64,000 nucleotides of DNA from Gymnothorax reevesii (lineage: Eukaryota; Chordata; Actinopteri; Anguilliformes; Muraenidae), in NCBI GenBank assembly GCA_029721435.1, contig CM056583.1, positions 91,245,620 through 91,309,619 on the forward strand, in the 5' to 3' direction. A program made the position numbers and the translations under genes. This document shows positions 41,940 to 54,361 of the stretch, one piece after another. Each line of letters begins with the position of its first letter. The first letter of the stretch is position 1. The notes under the pieces are model-generated. The model was not told the DNA's origin, did not search any database, and worked only from the letters and a program-made list of their open reading frames with translations.

Positions 41940-44490
41940 CCACTAGTTCATAGAGTGATAATTTTTTTGGTGCAGTATGTCAATAAACCTACAGGAGAGA
42001 AGGCAATTTTGGACTTAGTGCTCTGTAATGACCCTGATAGAATTAGCAATGTTGTGGTACTGGAGCTACTTGGGACAAGTGATCACTCTGCTGTTAATTT
42101 TGATGTTTCATGGGAAGTTAAAAAGGTGTCTTCTAAAACCAAAATGTTCAATTTTAGGCGAGCAAACTTTCACAGGATGCGCTCATATCAAAGCAAAATA
42201 AAATGGGAGACACTCCTGGACTGTGAGTCCGTAAATGAGATGTGGGAAAGATTTAAGGGGGTTTTACTTGATTCACAATGCAAATTAATTCCAAAGGTGT
42301 CCAAAAGTATGCTGAAAAAGCAGAATCCTCAGTGGATGACCAAAAGTATTCGTAGGCTTTTGAGGGAAAAGAGGAATCTTGTACATAAAGGATAACAATG
42401 ACAACAGTAAGGCTGAATACTGTAAAATGCGGGCTGTGGTCAAAAAAGAGCTGAGGAATGCTAGAAGACTGTATGAAAGACAAATTGCAGAGGGGGTAAA
42501 AACTAACCCAAAGCGCTTCTTTCAATGCTGTAGCAGAAAAAGTAAAGTTAAAGAGCAGGTTAAGTGCATAAAGAACTAGAAAAGCACCCTGAGAGCGCAA
42601 ACCTCCGCCAAGCACAACATTTCCCTCCATATTGCGATTTTCCGTAATGGTGGTTTTCTTCTGGATCTAGTTCCCTGGCTTTTGAAGATGCAGTAAATTC
42701 GGTGACACCCTCCTAATTCTGCAATATCTTGGCTTTATAATGGTGTTTGTCGCATGTTTGTAGCTTCATTTGTTCTCTTCCTATAATGAAAGTTCCGAAG
42801 GTCCCCTACTTTCGTATTCTGGATCATAGTATCATAGTATCCGGAATTATTCCATTTTCAGGATCAGTCTTTGATATATTGTGGAACATGTTCAAACCTT
42901 GTCCTGTATTTTTTTCCAAGTGGCTTGACCATTGTTGGAGTTATATGCATAAATGTTGAAAATGGCCCTATCTCCCAATGTCAAAGAATCCATTAAAAAA
43001 TTCCTGGATCCAGACGGAGATCCGGATCACTTCCAAAATCTAATAATTTCTTCCTTTTACCTATCTGCACAATCCCTGAAAATTTCATCAAAATCTGTTC
43101 ATAACTTGTTGAGTTATTTTGGAAACCAACAGACAAACAAACAAACAAACCCAGACAAAAACATAACCTCCTTGGCGTAGGTAATAAAAATGGATCGCTG
43201 CTATATGATAACAAGGATATTGCAGATACCTTAAACAGTAACCTTGTTGAGAAGTTTACCTCAGAGGGGGTCTTTATTCAGCCACAGGGCATGTCCAATG
43301 CTCAAGATTATTGTAGGGAAGTTGAGGTTAGGGATAACGAAGTATTAGGCAAGTTGCATAAACTAAAGGCAGATAAGGCAGCGGGTCCTGATGGCTTATA
43401 TTCTAGAGCGCCCAGGGAAGTTAGTGAGATCATCTTTAAACCGCTATCCGCCATCTTCAGACGGTCTTTAGAAACAGGAGAAATACCAATGATTGGAAAA
43501 AGGGCAATAAAGGGGATTGTACCGAGCCAGGAAACATCAAGCCAGTCAGTTCAACTTGCATTGCGTGCAAAATATTGGAATCTATCATAAAAGATGAGCT
43601 GGACTTATTTCTTCAACGTAACAATATCTTGAGGGATAGCCAACATGGTTTCTGTAAGGGAAAGTCATGCCTGACAAACCTTCCGGAATTTTTTGATGAG
43701 GCCACCAAGACTTACGACCAGAGCAGGGCTTATAACATCATATATTTGGATTTTCAGAAAGCATTTGACACAGTACCGCATTAGAGACTAATTTTTAAAA
43801 TGAGCTCCATTGGAGTTACAGGAGGTATTCTGAAGTGAATTCAAAACTGGTTACAGGACAGAACACAAAGAGTAGTGGTCAGTGATATCTCATCTGAGCT
43901 GGGTATGGTGGGGAGTAGCGTCCCCCAGGGATCGGTGTTGGGACCCCTGCTGTTCCTCATCTACATTAATGACCTTGATAGGAATATTGAGAGCAGATTA
44001 GTTAATTTGGCAGATGATACTAAATTGAGAGGTTTGTCAAGTAGTTCAGAGTACACTAAAGTGATTTAGGATAATTTGAATAGAATCCAGAATTGGGCAG
44101 AAATGTGGCAAATGAAATTTAATGTTGTGAAATGTAAAGTTGCACATGTAGGTAATAAAAACATTAGACGGCATTACTTCATGGGAGGTTTAAAACTGGA
44201 ATGTGCTCCACACGAAAAAGTTATTTTTGACCAGACCCTCACAGGCTCTAGCCATTGTGCTGTTGCAGTTAAAAAAGCCAATCAGATGCTGAGATACTTT
44301 GCCAAATGTATTGAGTTCAAATCCAAGGAAGTGATGCTTCTTTTGTACAAAACATTCATCAGACCACATGTGGAGTATTGTGTACAGTTCTGGGGACCAT
44401 ACTTTAAGAAAGACATAGAGGCTCTCGAGAAAGTTCAGAGAAGAGCCACTAAGCTAATTCCGGGTATAAAAGATGAAACTCATGATTAAC
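41940..44490 (+). pseudogene. CR1/Jockey-type LINE ORF2, broken, with nested insertion
   Basis: A plus-strand non-LTR retrotransposon ORF2 in pieces. Endonuclease end at 41955-42395 (LDLVLCND, TSDHSAV, then the linker PQWMTKSIRRLLREKRNL). Continuation at 42400-42578 (NARRLYERQIAEGVKTNPK). Reverse transcriptase: KADKAAGPDGL at 43370, DSQHGFCKGKSCLTNL at 43640, YLDFQKAFDTVPH at 43745, VPQGSVLGPLLFLIYINDL at 43920, LADDTKL at 44008. Thumb and C-terminal part: NWAEMWQMKFNVVKCKV and RPHVEYCVQFWGP, to 44489. Stops and frameshifts near 42392, 43590, 43783 and 44068, and the 600-bp insertion at 42580-43183, make it inactive. The ADD catalytic pair itself is kept. Confidence 0.85.
42580..43183. mobile_element. 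dispersed repeat inserted in the LINE
   Basis: It interrupts the LINE frame between QVKCIKN and VGNKNGSLL. The left part has GCGCAAACCTCCGCCAAG; the right end has ACAAACAAACAAACCC and then CATAACCTCCTTGGCG. CCGCCAAG and CTTGGCG are subterminal inverted motifs. A TAG trinucleotide lies at both edges. No ORF of note. Confidence 0.65.
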
Positions 44491-44698
44491 TCATGCTGAA
44501 TTCAACCAGAAAATCATTAATTCATTTTGAATTTCATCTGTCAACAGTTAATTTGTGTTAAATATATGATTCTTGGGGAGCCACCTGGAGAGTCTTATTT
44601 GGCTCAGAATTTCATGGTCAGATAAAGCCTATTTTTGGTCAAGGAGTTTATGATCCGAAAAATGTATGGTTTCAATCCCCAGCCATTTTTCAATTCTC

Positions 44699-44699
<1 letters not shown>

Positions 44700-44730
<31 letters not shown>

Positions 44731-44765
44731 CATTATTATTATTATTATTTTTTTTTTATTAATAT
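44700..44765 (+). repeat. (ATT)n microsatellite
   Basis: Uninterrupted ATT units with one CATT break, then a T run and ATTATTATT. Confidence 0.95.
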
Positions 44766-45640
44766 TATTATTTTACAATTTCAATACTGAATTTTTACAA
44801 AGATTTTTTATGTTTGCAGCCCTTTTCTCTACCAAAATCATGAAAATAAACTGAAATACCATGTAATTATAAATGCTACAAGTGTCTTGACTCAGTTGAG
44901 CTGTTCCCTCCCTCTCTGTGAAGCTGAAATCTTGCCTTCAAAGGCTTAAATAAGGCAACACTTCATTACCCGGTTTTGCGTCTGTGCAAAGGGGTTAATT
45001 CAGGGTTTAAAAAAGAAATTATACACAAACTTGCCTTGGTAGCGTGCCTCATCTGTAAAAACGCAGAAAAGGTAAACTTAACCTTTGAGAATAGTAGTAT
45101 GTACATTTCTTATATCAGGTCGTAGGTCCCACTAGACCTGAAATCTTACCGACTAACAAAATTTGGGCAATTTACGCAGTTAGGACAGTACACACTCTGC
45201 TTACTCCCAAAAAAGTGGACACATTTTGTGGTGAAGAAATAAACTTCTGGGGGTCACTATTAAACTCTAAATAGGGTCATTTTTTACCCAGAGGACAACA
45301 CGAAGGCCAATTTCTGGCTTTTATAAAAAAAAAATTGTTCTGATAATTAAACTGAACTAATAGTAGATTATTGAAGATGTCAGCTGAGTAATTCTTTGAC
45401 AGCACAAAATTTTCCCCCGACTTAATCATGTTGCAAGAGGCATGGCAGTGTGAACTCTATCTGAAAACACCTGTCACCTGTTACCCCTCCCTTTACAAAG
45501 GCTTTTTTAGGCAGGATATCCCCATATCTAGGGATCATCTCTGCCCTTACAGCGCCCTCCACTGGAAGCAATCACTCTTGGCATGCCTTAACAGCCCTGC
45601 GCCATAACTTATGTAAAGGCTTTAAAACAGGAGTAACTGG
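44766..45640. other. AT-rich intergenic DNA
   Basis: No gene or recognisable mobile element. Confidence 0.5.
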
Positions 45641-45649
45641 AGAGCTCTT

Positions 45650-45960
45650 AATTAATAAAGCTGTCAGGTAAATGGGCCGTCACCTGACCAGCTCCTTTGC
45701 CGGACCCATTGCTAAGATTAACTCCCCATTGTTTCATGCCAATCTTCACTGCGAGCCTCCGGCTTAATTAAGATAATGTCATGTAAATGAGGCCTCCAGC
45801 CCTTTGCAGCCTCGCGCCGGGTGCTGTAAATGGAATAATTGGGCCTTCATACCAGAGGGCAATTAAGGTGATGTTAGGCGAAATTACAGCTGATTGCAGT
45901 TAATAACAGAGGCTGCGGGCGGGTGGAAGCCTGGGGGAAATAGTGCGACCAGGTATGGAA
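45650..45960. promoter_or_regulatory. strong candidate conserved developmental enhancer
   Basis: Dense, non-repetitive sequence packed with transcription-factor-like motifs: CTTAATTAATAAAG, TGCTAAGATTAACTCC, CGGCTTAATTAAGA, an octamer-like TCATGTAAATGAGG, GGAATAATTGGGCC, GGCAATTAAGG and GAAATTACAGCTGATT. No ORF. This is the most enhancer-like stretch in the window; conservation was not tested. Confidence 0.45.
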
Positions 45961-46303
45961 TTTTCGGCAAGGTCTGAATGCTGAGAAATCGGCAAACAGT
46001 CTCTGCTATTCAAATTGACCTCTCTGCTATTTTGACATCATGAAAGCCAGCGAATAAGTGGTTCCACAATCTGGATTCTTTAATACAGTGTTTTTAAATC
46101 CACTGAGTCCTCTTGGCCCAAAATCACAGCCCGCAAAATATGATTGGTCGTTCGTCACTGGGCAAAGGGTAATGCAGAAAATGTGTTTATGAAATGAATC
46201 CTGTTGTTTCAAAGGTTTAACTAACTGAGGACAAGGAGAGGTAAAAGCCTGGAACCCATCTTTTGGATCCTATGGCTGCTTTCACTTCAATTTTCTCGCA
46301 ATA

Positions 46304-47904
46304 CAGCGCTGTCCATTATTTTTGGTACCCCTGGTTAAGATGTGTTAAAAGCCTTAAAATAAAATCCGTTTTTATGGCAGAAGCATACTCTCACACTGAA
46401 AATTGTAGAAAAATGTAACCATCAACTCAAGTGAATTTTAAGGGAAAAAAAAATCCCTGACTAAGAAATAATTATTTTTCATAAAACCACCCATTCCACA
46501 ATTATTGGCACCACTAACAATTCCTAGGAAATAAATGTAATTGAAGCATTTATGTCATTTCTACAGTAGTTTACAAAGTTGATCAGAGTACCTAGGAACA
46601 TTAAATTAGTAATTCATCACTTCCTGTTTCCCTGGGGTATAACTATGACGTGACACCGAGGCCATTTCTCCTATCCACTCTTCAACATGGGAAAGACAAA
46701 GGAACACACCACTCAAGTGAGGCAGACCTTCACAAGTCAGGCAACGGCTACAAGAAAATAGCCACTCGTCTGCACCTGCCCATATCTACTGTCAGAGGAA
46801 TCATTAAGAAGTTTAAAACAACTGAAACAGGGGTAAACAAGCCTGGACAAGGACGCAAGGTTATTTTGCCACCACGCACAGTGAGGAGGATGGTAAGAGA
46901 AATAAAAAGTTCGCCAAAGCTCACTGTTAAAAAATTGCAACAAAGGGTAGCATCTTGGGGTCACAAAGTTTCCAAAACAACCATCAGGCGCTATCTACAT
47001 ACCAACAAGCTGTTTGGGAGGCATGCACGGAAAAAACCTTTTCTCACTCACAATCATAAATGCAAACGTCTGGAGTTCGCTAAGCGGTACTGGGACTTCA
47101 ACTGGGACCGTGTGCTTTGGTCAGATGAGACCAAGATAGAGCTTTTTGGCAACAAAAACTCTAAGTGGGTCTGACGGAACACAAAAGATGAGTATGCAGA
47201 AAAGCACCTCATGCCCACTGTGAAGTATGGGGAGGATCGGTGATGCTGTGGGCCTGTTTCTCCTCCAGAAGCCCTGGGAACCTTGTTAGGGTGCATGGCA
47301 TCATAGGGTGCATGTCCACGCTTTGAAATACCAGGACATTTTAAATCAAAATCTGGTGGCCTCTGCCCGAAAGCTGAAGATTGGTCGTCACTGGGTCTTT
47401 CAGCAAGATGTGGCCAAATCTACATAGAAATGGTTCACCAGACACAGAATCAAGCTCCTCCCATGACCATCTCAGTCCCCAGACCTCAACCCCATTGAAA
47501 ACCTGTGGAGTGAGCTGAAGAGGAGAGTGCAGAGGAGAGGACCCAGGTCGCTGGATGATTTAGAGAGATTGTGCAAAGTGCAATGGTCAAAGATCCCTCT
47601 TTCTATATTCTCCCATCTTGTGAAACATTATAGGAGGAGATAAGGTGCTGTTCTCTTGGCAAAAGGGGGTTGTACAAAGTATTAACATCAGAGGTGCTAA
47701 TAATTGTGGCACACATGATTTGATGTAAAAGAATTGTTTCTTAATGTGGGATTTTTTTTCCCACCGAATAAATGCACTTGAATTAAAGGTTGGATTTTCC
47801 TTTTTTTTTCATTGTGGTCCTATATTATTCAGAAAAAAACTGAGTTTATTAGAAGCTAAAGAACACATCTTAACCAGGGGTGCCAATAATTATTGAGGGG
47901 AGTG
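46304..47904 (+). mobile_element. complete-length Tc1-like transposon (inactive)
   Basis: Bounded by TA on both sides (46302-46303 and 47905-47906). The left TIR starts CAGCGCTGTCCATTATTTTT; the right TIR ends TAATTATTGAGGGGAGTG. Both continue inwards to the shared CCCCTGGTTAAGATGTGTT. Length 1601 bp, typical of fish Tc1 elements, with a decayed transposase inside. Confidence 0.92.
46687..47640 (+). pseudogene. Tc1-like transposase, DDE family, broken
   Basis: Starts MGKTKEHTTQVRQ at 46687 and shifts frame near 46722-46728. It continues with DLHKSGNGYKKIA, the helix-turn-helix HLPISTVRGIIKKFK, and the second DNA-binding half with TVRRMVREIKSSPKLTVKKL. The first catalytic Asp is in VLWSDETKIELFG (codon 47124-47126). 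A stop follows at 47172-47174 (TGA CGG). The second Asp is at 47407-47409 (FQQDVAKST), followed by a TAG, and the Glu is at 47497-47499 ([11 protein letters not shown]). Only 29 residues separate the second Asp and the Glu, against 34 in active Tc1 proteins, so about five codons are lost. Frameshifts, stops and this deletion make it inactive. Confidence 0.9.
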
Positions 47905-47909
47905 TATAT

Positions 47910-48570
47910 TGTTTCTAGGTGTAAATCATCTCAGGCCACATTCAAGTGAAATCAAGCTTTCCTTGAGACTAATTAAAAACCACAGTTGTTTTGGACGGGA
48001 CGGTAAATTTGTTTTCAGACAGCTTTTAAATGATAAATATCAAGATGACTGGAGGAACAATGAAAAAAGAAGGATAAAACTATTCTGCTCTGATAGCGGC
48101 TGAGAGAGCCTGCGGTGCTGTTGCCTGTCATGAGCCCACCCATTGCCATTAGGGTACTGACACCATGCAGGTCCCAGAAAATGGATCGAACTTCCGACAC
48201 ACTTCCAGCCCCGCTGTGACCACATCCAGCTGCCCGTATCGATTTTTCCCTCAATTATGAAATAGAAGCCACCGCACAGGATCTAAGTGAAAGGAGGGAA
48301 AAATCAACACGTCCCAGCATCCAGTGCCACCCACACCCCAGCATTTCCCCTTCAGATGTAATTGGATTTTTATTGACAATTTTGACAGTCCCCACTGGAG
48401 ACAGTGTAAATGCTGGTTTGAGCGTGTTTGTTATAGCGCAATGCTCAGGTGTGCCAGCAGTTCCATGTATTTAATTGCTCAATATCCAATTACATTGCTA
48501 CCCAATCTATTTTGGGATATTTGGCGTCAGTTTTGTGGGATAGGGCTGATGGATAAATCACAGAAATGTC
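47910..48570. promoter_or_regulatory. candidate conserved non-coding DNA
   Basis: 47920-48080 (GTAAATCATCTCAGGCC, GAGACTAATTAAAAACC, AATGATAAATATCAAG) and 48340-48555 (GATGTAATTGGATTTTTATTG, TATTTAATTGCTCAATATCC, CAATTACATTGC) are motif-rich, non-repetitive and non-coding. Judged by look. Confidence 0.35.
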
Positions 48571-48729
48571 TTATTTGAGAACTCTGTGTCTGCTACTTAC
48601 AGTCCTAGATTTGTAAAATCCTTGTAACCAGGTAACCCTCCTAATGAGTTCGAAAGGTCTATAACGGCTGTGCTTCTCAAAGTTGTTTTGGCTGATATGA
48701 GTTTATGCATTTATGATCTGGCTTTATGC

Positions 48730-48960
48730 TTGAGTAGTCTTCCATCTCTGCGGGGAGGAATGAACAACCCAGTCTCTCCCGCAGGAAATTAGATCAGGGA
48801 TTTCCTGTATGAAGAGATGGACTGAAGTCCATGTCTGACAGGGATAATCCCTGCCGACAACTTTACGAGTCAGCTACTTTAGCCATAATGAAGTTTGGCG
48901 GACCCCTGCTGCAACTGCATATTGAAGGCCATTGAAATGGCTTTTCAAACACAGGTCAAA
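48730..48960. promoter_or_regulatory. candidate conserved non-coding DNA
   Basis: Non-repetitive sequence with GGAAATTAGATCAGGGATT and TAGCCATAATGAAGTTTGG; no ORF or transposon feature. Confidence 0.25.
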
Positions 48961-49576
48961 CAAGATACAAGTCTCATAAAGTAACAGCTATCCATAGCCA
49001 TGACCATCAAATCCAGTCTTTGTGGTAAGTATCGAAGTCAGCAACTTTATGACAAAAAATACACAAACTTGTGTCTACACCTTCACTTTCTTGCTGAGGG
49101 GTGAAAGGTTGACTGGATTGCTGATTTTGTGACTGCGTGAAACACAGAAGGATATGAGGAGTTTAGATACGAGCACCAGGGAATTCGCTATCCAGGTCAG
49201 GACACTAATGTCCTTTCCCAGGAAGTAGGCCATGCTCCCAGAGATTTATTTTCAATGTAACAAGTGCATAAATACATTTCCCTTTGATAAGGAGTCAGGT
49301 TGGGGAGAGGACACCAGGAATGAAGGCACTGGCTAAATGAGTGTGCGTTGTTTTGGGTTTGTATTTAATCCTCAAGCAAACTGATTTATAGGCAAAAGGA
49401 GACATGATATCCAGACTAAAGTAAACGCTGCAGATTTCTCACAAACTACTTTGCAGGGCCTGAACAGCAGCTGGCATCGCTGCACCCTCCGTCCCGCTGC
49501 AGAGAGGCGTACAGTGATTTAAGATACCTGGTCCACTGGAGCTCGATGAGCACAGAGGAGCTCAATAATGCCCCTT

Positions 49577-49611
<35 letters not shown>

Positions 49612-50660
49612 AGTGGCGTTTATCTGACAGTGCCATCAGATCCCTGAGGGGCTGGCACGGGGGCGGGACTTTATCACTGTAATCGGACTCAGCGATCTGA
49701 TCAGGTCGCGGGTATTGTGGGTAACCAAAGGCCTGCCGGGTCTCAGGTGATGACACAGCAGATCAGAGAGGCAATCTCCCAGGATCCTCTTCTTTCTCCA
49801 CCCCGCCTCCCCCCTTCCTGATCTGGGGGCTGTTCGCAGGTTCGGCAGCATTCTTGAAGGAGCAGATTCACAGAAGAGAAAAAGGGGAGGAGCTAACAAA
49901 AGATAGAAACAGTGAACTGAGAAAATTAGCTGAAGAAAAACGGAGAGGAAGGAGAAAGCGAGGGATGAGAGGGAGGGACTGAAAGAGGGAAAATGTTTAA
50001 AGTTTATAAATGGATAGCCCCTTGAGATGAACCATCATGTTTCCAAGGGAGTCCAACAAAAAACATACAATATAAACAACTGACACGATCACATATCACA
50101 TACACAAGGCTCTCATTTACCGACCCACCCACACCTCACGCCCGTAAACACACAACACCCCCTCAAGTAACTGCAGATACTGCAATACATATTGACAGCA
50201 AAAGTAATGGCAACACTACTTATATATGATAATAATAATAATTATAATTATAATAATACGGCAATATTGCTCCAGTATAATAACAAGAACAATAATATTT
50301 ACATGATCATGTTGTCTCGCAATAAACATTAGATATACACAATTAGAATAACAAAAGCACACAAATTCCACACAATATTAAAGAAGCAAAAAGACCACCA
50401 TTAGATGCAGCGTTTTGTTTTAAGAAAAGATAATAATAATGTTGAGGTTAAGATGAAAAGAAGTAAAGATAAAGAGGAGATAAAAGGGGAGGGGCGTTTT
50501 GGCCCTTGTTTGGAAACCCAAACATCTTTCCTTAGGATCCAAACAAACTCACAAAGCAGAGACCGAGACAAGAGAACCTGGTGCATCGCTGAGCCCGAAA
50601 ATCGACACTGACGGACAGCCTGCCCCTCTAACAAATGAAACATTCAGGCTGGATGACTGG
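48961..50660. other. intergenic DNA with (CA)n at 49581-49609
   Basis: A short CA microsatellite and AT-rich ATA/AAT runs at 50225-50270. ORFs of 60-87 codons have no family features. Confidence 0.55.
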
Positions 50661-50664
50661 ATTC

Positions 50665-50749
50665 AAGGCGGGCGCCATCCTCTCCGCCTCTGAAGGCAGG
50701 CGCCATCCTCTCCGCCTCTGAAGGCGGGCGCCATCCTCTCCGCCTCTGA
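50665..50749 (+). repeat. 28-bp tandem repeat, three copies
   Basis: Unit AAGGCGGGCGCCATCCTCTC plus CGCCTCTG; the copies start at 50665, 50693 and 50721. Confidence 0.95.
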
Positions 50750-50784
50750 AGGCAGCGACTTCCGCGGGGAGGGTGAGAGATCTC

Positions 50785-50960
50785 CCATCAGATTTCTCAG
50801 CTCGTCAGCTATAATTATGTTGTTCCTCCTCATTTGTTTTCAGCCTCACGTGTTTATTTCCTGGGTAGATGTGTGACATTTGTTTGCATTGCCTCCTCAG
50901 TGGAGCACCCGCAGATCTCCACTCTGAATTTACCCAGAATGCTGTTCAATCTGTGCAGGG
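50785..50960. promoter_or_regulatory. candidate conserved non-coding DNA
   Basis: Non-repetitive and motif-rich (CAGCTATAATTATGTTG, CCTCATTTGTTTTCAGCC, GTTTATTTCCTGGG). No ORF. Judged by look. Confidence 0.25.
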
Positions 50961-51784
50961 AGGCCCACTTCCAGTGGCGTCTTCCAAACTGAGGCGTGTT
51001 ATACACAATGCACTGCATGTCCAAACTGAGCCATGATATACACTAAGCACTGTATGTCCAAGTTGTGCCAAGAATAAATTAGAGAAAACATTAACACAAA
51101 ATAGCACTAGCACAATCACAAAAAAACCGCTAGACACCCACAATAAATTTTGTAAAATGACCGTCATACTTAGCACGATTCAGCTCTCTCCAAAATCCAT
51201 CACTAACATGGGCAACTCTTGCACACAGTTGCTTTTGAAAGATTCCTTTTATTTTTAAATTTTAAATTACTTTTCTAACCATGTATGACAACGAGCACAA
51301 AATATGCAAGAAAAAAGTTTTCTGTCTTTTTTGATATATGAGGGATTTCCATGCAGCCATTGCATATCATCTCTGATAAGGAAGCCCTGTTGGAAAAGCT
51401 GGGAAACCAATTAAACTCAAGTCATGGACCAAGTTTTACTGATGTTTCAGCCTGGCCTATCAGAGCTGCCAACAGTTCAATTCCGTCAGAAGAAAATGAA
51501 GAACAGGAAATTTAGACTGAATTGAGATTTAAGAGCCTGAAACTGATTTGGCAAATAACTGTAAATTTGTAGGCCACTTGGAAGACATAAATCCAAAGTC
51601 AAATTCTTCGAAATAAAGATGCTTTTTTAAATTCACAGAATCAATCAAACATGTTCAGACTCTGTATATCTACAATATACAATCAGAAGCAGAACCTCTT
51701 TTAGTCCTCCTCCCAGCATTACGTGAGCCTTGTTAATCATCATCATAAGAAAGTTATGTTCCATCAGAATTTGAACAAGACAAA

Positions 51785-51965
51785 ACGCTCACAAACTCAT
51801 GCAGCACCCATAAAGACCCAAGCAGTGCTCATGCAGAACCAAGCAACGCGCATATAAACCCATGCAATGCCCATACAGACCAATGCAATGCCTATACAGA
51901 CCTATACAATGCCTATACAAACCCATGCAATGCCCATATAAATCCATGTTATGCCCATGACATCA
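51785..51965 (+). repeat. degenerate 21-bp tandem repeat
   Basis: Repeated CCCATGCAATGCCCATACAGA-type units with drift (AGCAACGCGCATATAAACC, TGCAATGCCTATACAGACC). Confidence 0.8.
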
Positions 51966-52352
51966 GCAGGTTAATGTTTGAGTTTCTGAAACTGCAAAAG
52001 CTGAACATGTTGTAAATAGGAATGGGACAATACTGAGTGACTCATCACTTTACCTTGAAAACGCCGAACATGTTAAGCGCCACTGCTGGATTGTACATTG
52101 TAGGCCTCTTTTTAGTTTTTCATACCCACCTACGGGACTGACTGAATCACTCCAATATCCTCAAAGACATGATCTGTATAGAATGGATAAGTGAGCCTAA
52201 TAATAATTATTGTTTTTCAAGGCAGCATAATTAAGCAAAAATAAAGTCAATGTTTGATTAATTAACTTGGTTTGTAATATATGCATGCATCCCGCTAATT
52301 TTGTGTCATGCGAATCTTTTCCTGTTATTAAGTTGTTTTTTCCATTGTCGAT

Positions 52353-52715
52353 GGCCCCGTTTACATGGGTCCAAAAATCCCATTTACAATCAGATTGAAA
52401 GGTCAATCAGATTCAAAATGTCTCAACACCATGTAAACATCCATGTAAACGACTGAGTGGAGCGGATTGTGTTGATAAAGAGGATTGTTCGGTCCGCGCA
52501 TGCGCTCCTAGTACGTAAGAGGCTCGTAAGTGAAATGACGTACGCAGAGTGACGTATTACGCAGGTAAAAAAACACAATACAATCGGATTCAGCTGGGGC
52601 CATGTCAACGCGGATTGAACGTGGATCTCTTAAGTTAAACATCATGTATACAGATCAAATCAGATTCTGATCGATTTCAATCAGATTAAGGAAAACTACC
52701 CATGTAAACGTGGCC
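52353..52715. mobile_element. MITE with GGCC(C/A)CGTTTACATGGGT termini
   Basis: The left end GGCCCCGTTTACATGGGT and right end ACCCATGTAAACGTGGCC are inverted repeats with one mismatch. Internal repeats of CAATCAGATT / AATCGGATT also occur. 363 bp, non-coding. The target duplication is unclear. Confidence 0.8.
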
Positions 52716-54350
52716 AATGTTCGTTCGTTTGTTTACGTTCACCATTTTCTTTTTACGCTTCCGGTTAATCCTGATTTTTAAGGTTACAACATTATTACTC
52801 GTGAGTTGCTGCAAGCAAAGTCCGCCGAAATGCGGGGCTCAAAATGCCCGCGAGAGAGCCCTCGTGTACTTGACTATTTAACCGTGGGATAGTCCTAAAC
52901 CCTGCGGAAACACGCCTCAAAGCCCCACAGTCCGAGAGTGTAGAGATGGGGATTGAGCCAAACACTTATCTCTGCATTCGCATGCAAGCGCATGAAAATA
53001 GCGAATATTGACAGGTTCATTCTCAAAAGCACAAACTGAAAACATTGAATTTATTGATACAAGATTAATAATTCGTCTCATCTAAAGAAGTTAGGCGTAA
53101 TTGTTTCCTAGTTCACTTGAATCGAGTTCCCACAGGTTGCGGATCTTGCAGTATGAGAAGAAAAAGAAAAAAATTGAATTTCAAAAAGTGCATCAGCTTG
53201 TAAAAACAAAGAAAGACGCGCTTCTTCTATATTTTTAGTTAGGATACATTTTGACACCGGGCGCAACATCTGGAGGAGACAGACGGGCGAAAATGAAAAG
53301 AACAGGAGAGGATAAATTAAAGCTGACAAGCCAACACACGGGCAAGCACGCGCTGCAACAGCTGCTTCAGATCTCATAGACGTATTGTGCTTGTCTGGAT
53401 GCGTGAGTCTGTTCCTTTTCTCGCGGTTAGGTGCGGGGAGCTCTGAAAACCGCGCGTTCAATGCGTAAATGCAAATGGGGAAAAAAACTAGGAAAAAGGT
53501 TTGTGAACACCTGAACTTAACCGAGTGTTAATGAGATAACAGTTCCACACAGTTCGAACGTTGTCCATTTTCAGAAATGATCAGAACAGCATTCACGCAA
53601 CACACACACAAAAAAAATAATAAAATAACTGGACACGAACACAAACTGTACTGCCTCATTTTACTGGCTTCGCCTCAAAAAATAGAAAAAATATATGCCT
53701 CTTGTAGCATACATATACTTTATGGGGTTCGTGTTTTGATACCACATTTACATATTGAAGCGGCTATTTCAATATATAGCCGGCTATCCAGCCATAAGGG
53801 CAACGTAAGGAGATGTTTATTCTGATGACGGGACGGCGCCACAGAGATGGTTGGCAGAAGCCACTGCTTTTTGCAGAGGTAACATTTGGCGGAGGGTGGA
53901 GAGGAAGCAGGACAGGGGGAATGGGAATGAGGGAAAAAATGAATTTTCGAAAAAGTGAGCAGCACCCAGGAGGTCCCTGGAGCTTGTGAAAAATTAAAGT
54001 CGACAGATTCAAACTGTCCAATTTCCACATCAAACGAGCCCTGTCCCCACTCTCCAGCAGAAACTGCTTCAAACACCACATACAGCAGCCCCAGAAAGGG
54101 CCTCTGTAGCTCTCCACCTTTTTAATAAGACTAGGGGTATTTTTTATTTCCTTGATAATCCAGATTCCTTAGTCCCATAAGCACTGTACTGGTTACACTA
54201 GCCAGTGTCTCACTCCTGTCTAATTATACCCCAGTGAGTCTATTAATCAACTCGTAAATTATTTAAGACAGAGAGCTAACTCTGTCCTGCACTGACTCTG
54301 TGGAGATAAGGGGGTGGGCGAGGTGGAGAGAGAGCGAGAGGAAGATTGGG
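52716..54350. other. intergenic DNA, no supported gene
   Basis: Several overlapping ORFs of about 80-120 codons (53108-53461 and 53720-54117, minus strand) have no recognisable family features and I do not call them. Confidence 0.5.
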
Positions 54351-54361
54351 CAACTGAGAAA

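Noticed and set aside
53720..54117. Two overlapping minus-strand ORFs of about 118 codons
   Set aside because: No family features or splice context; overlapping open frames point to chance.
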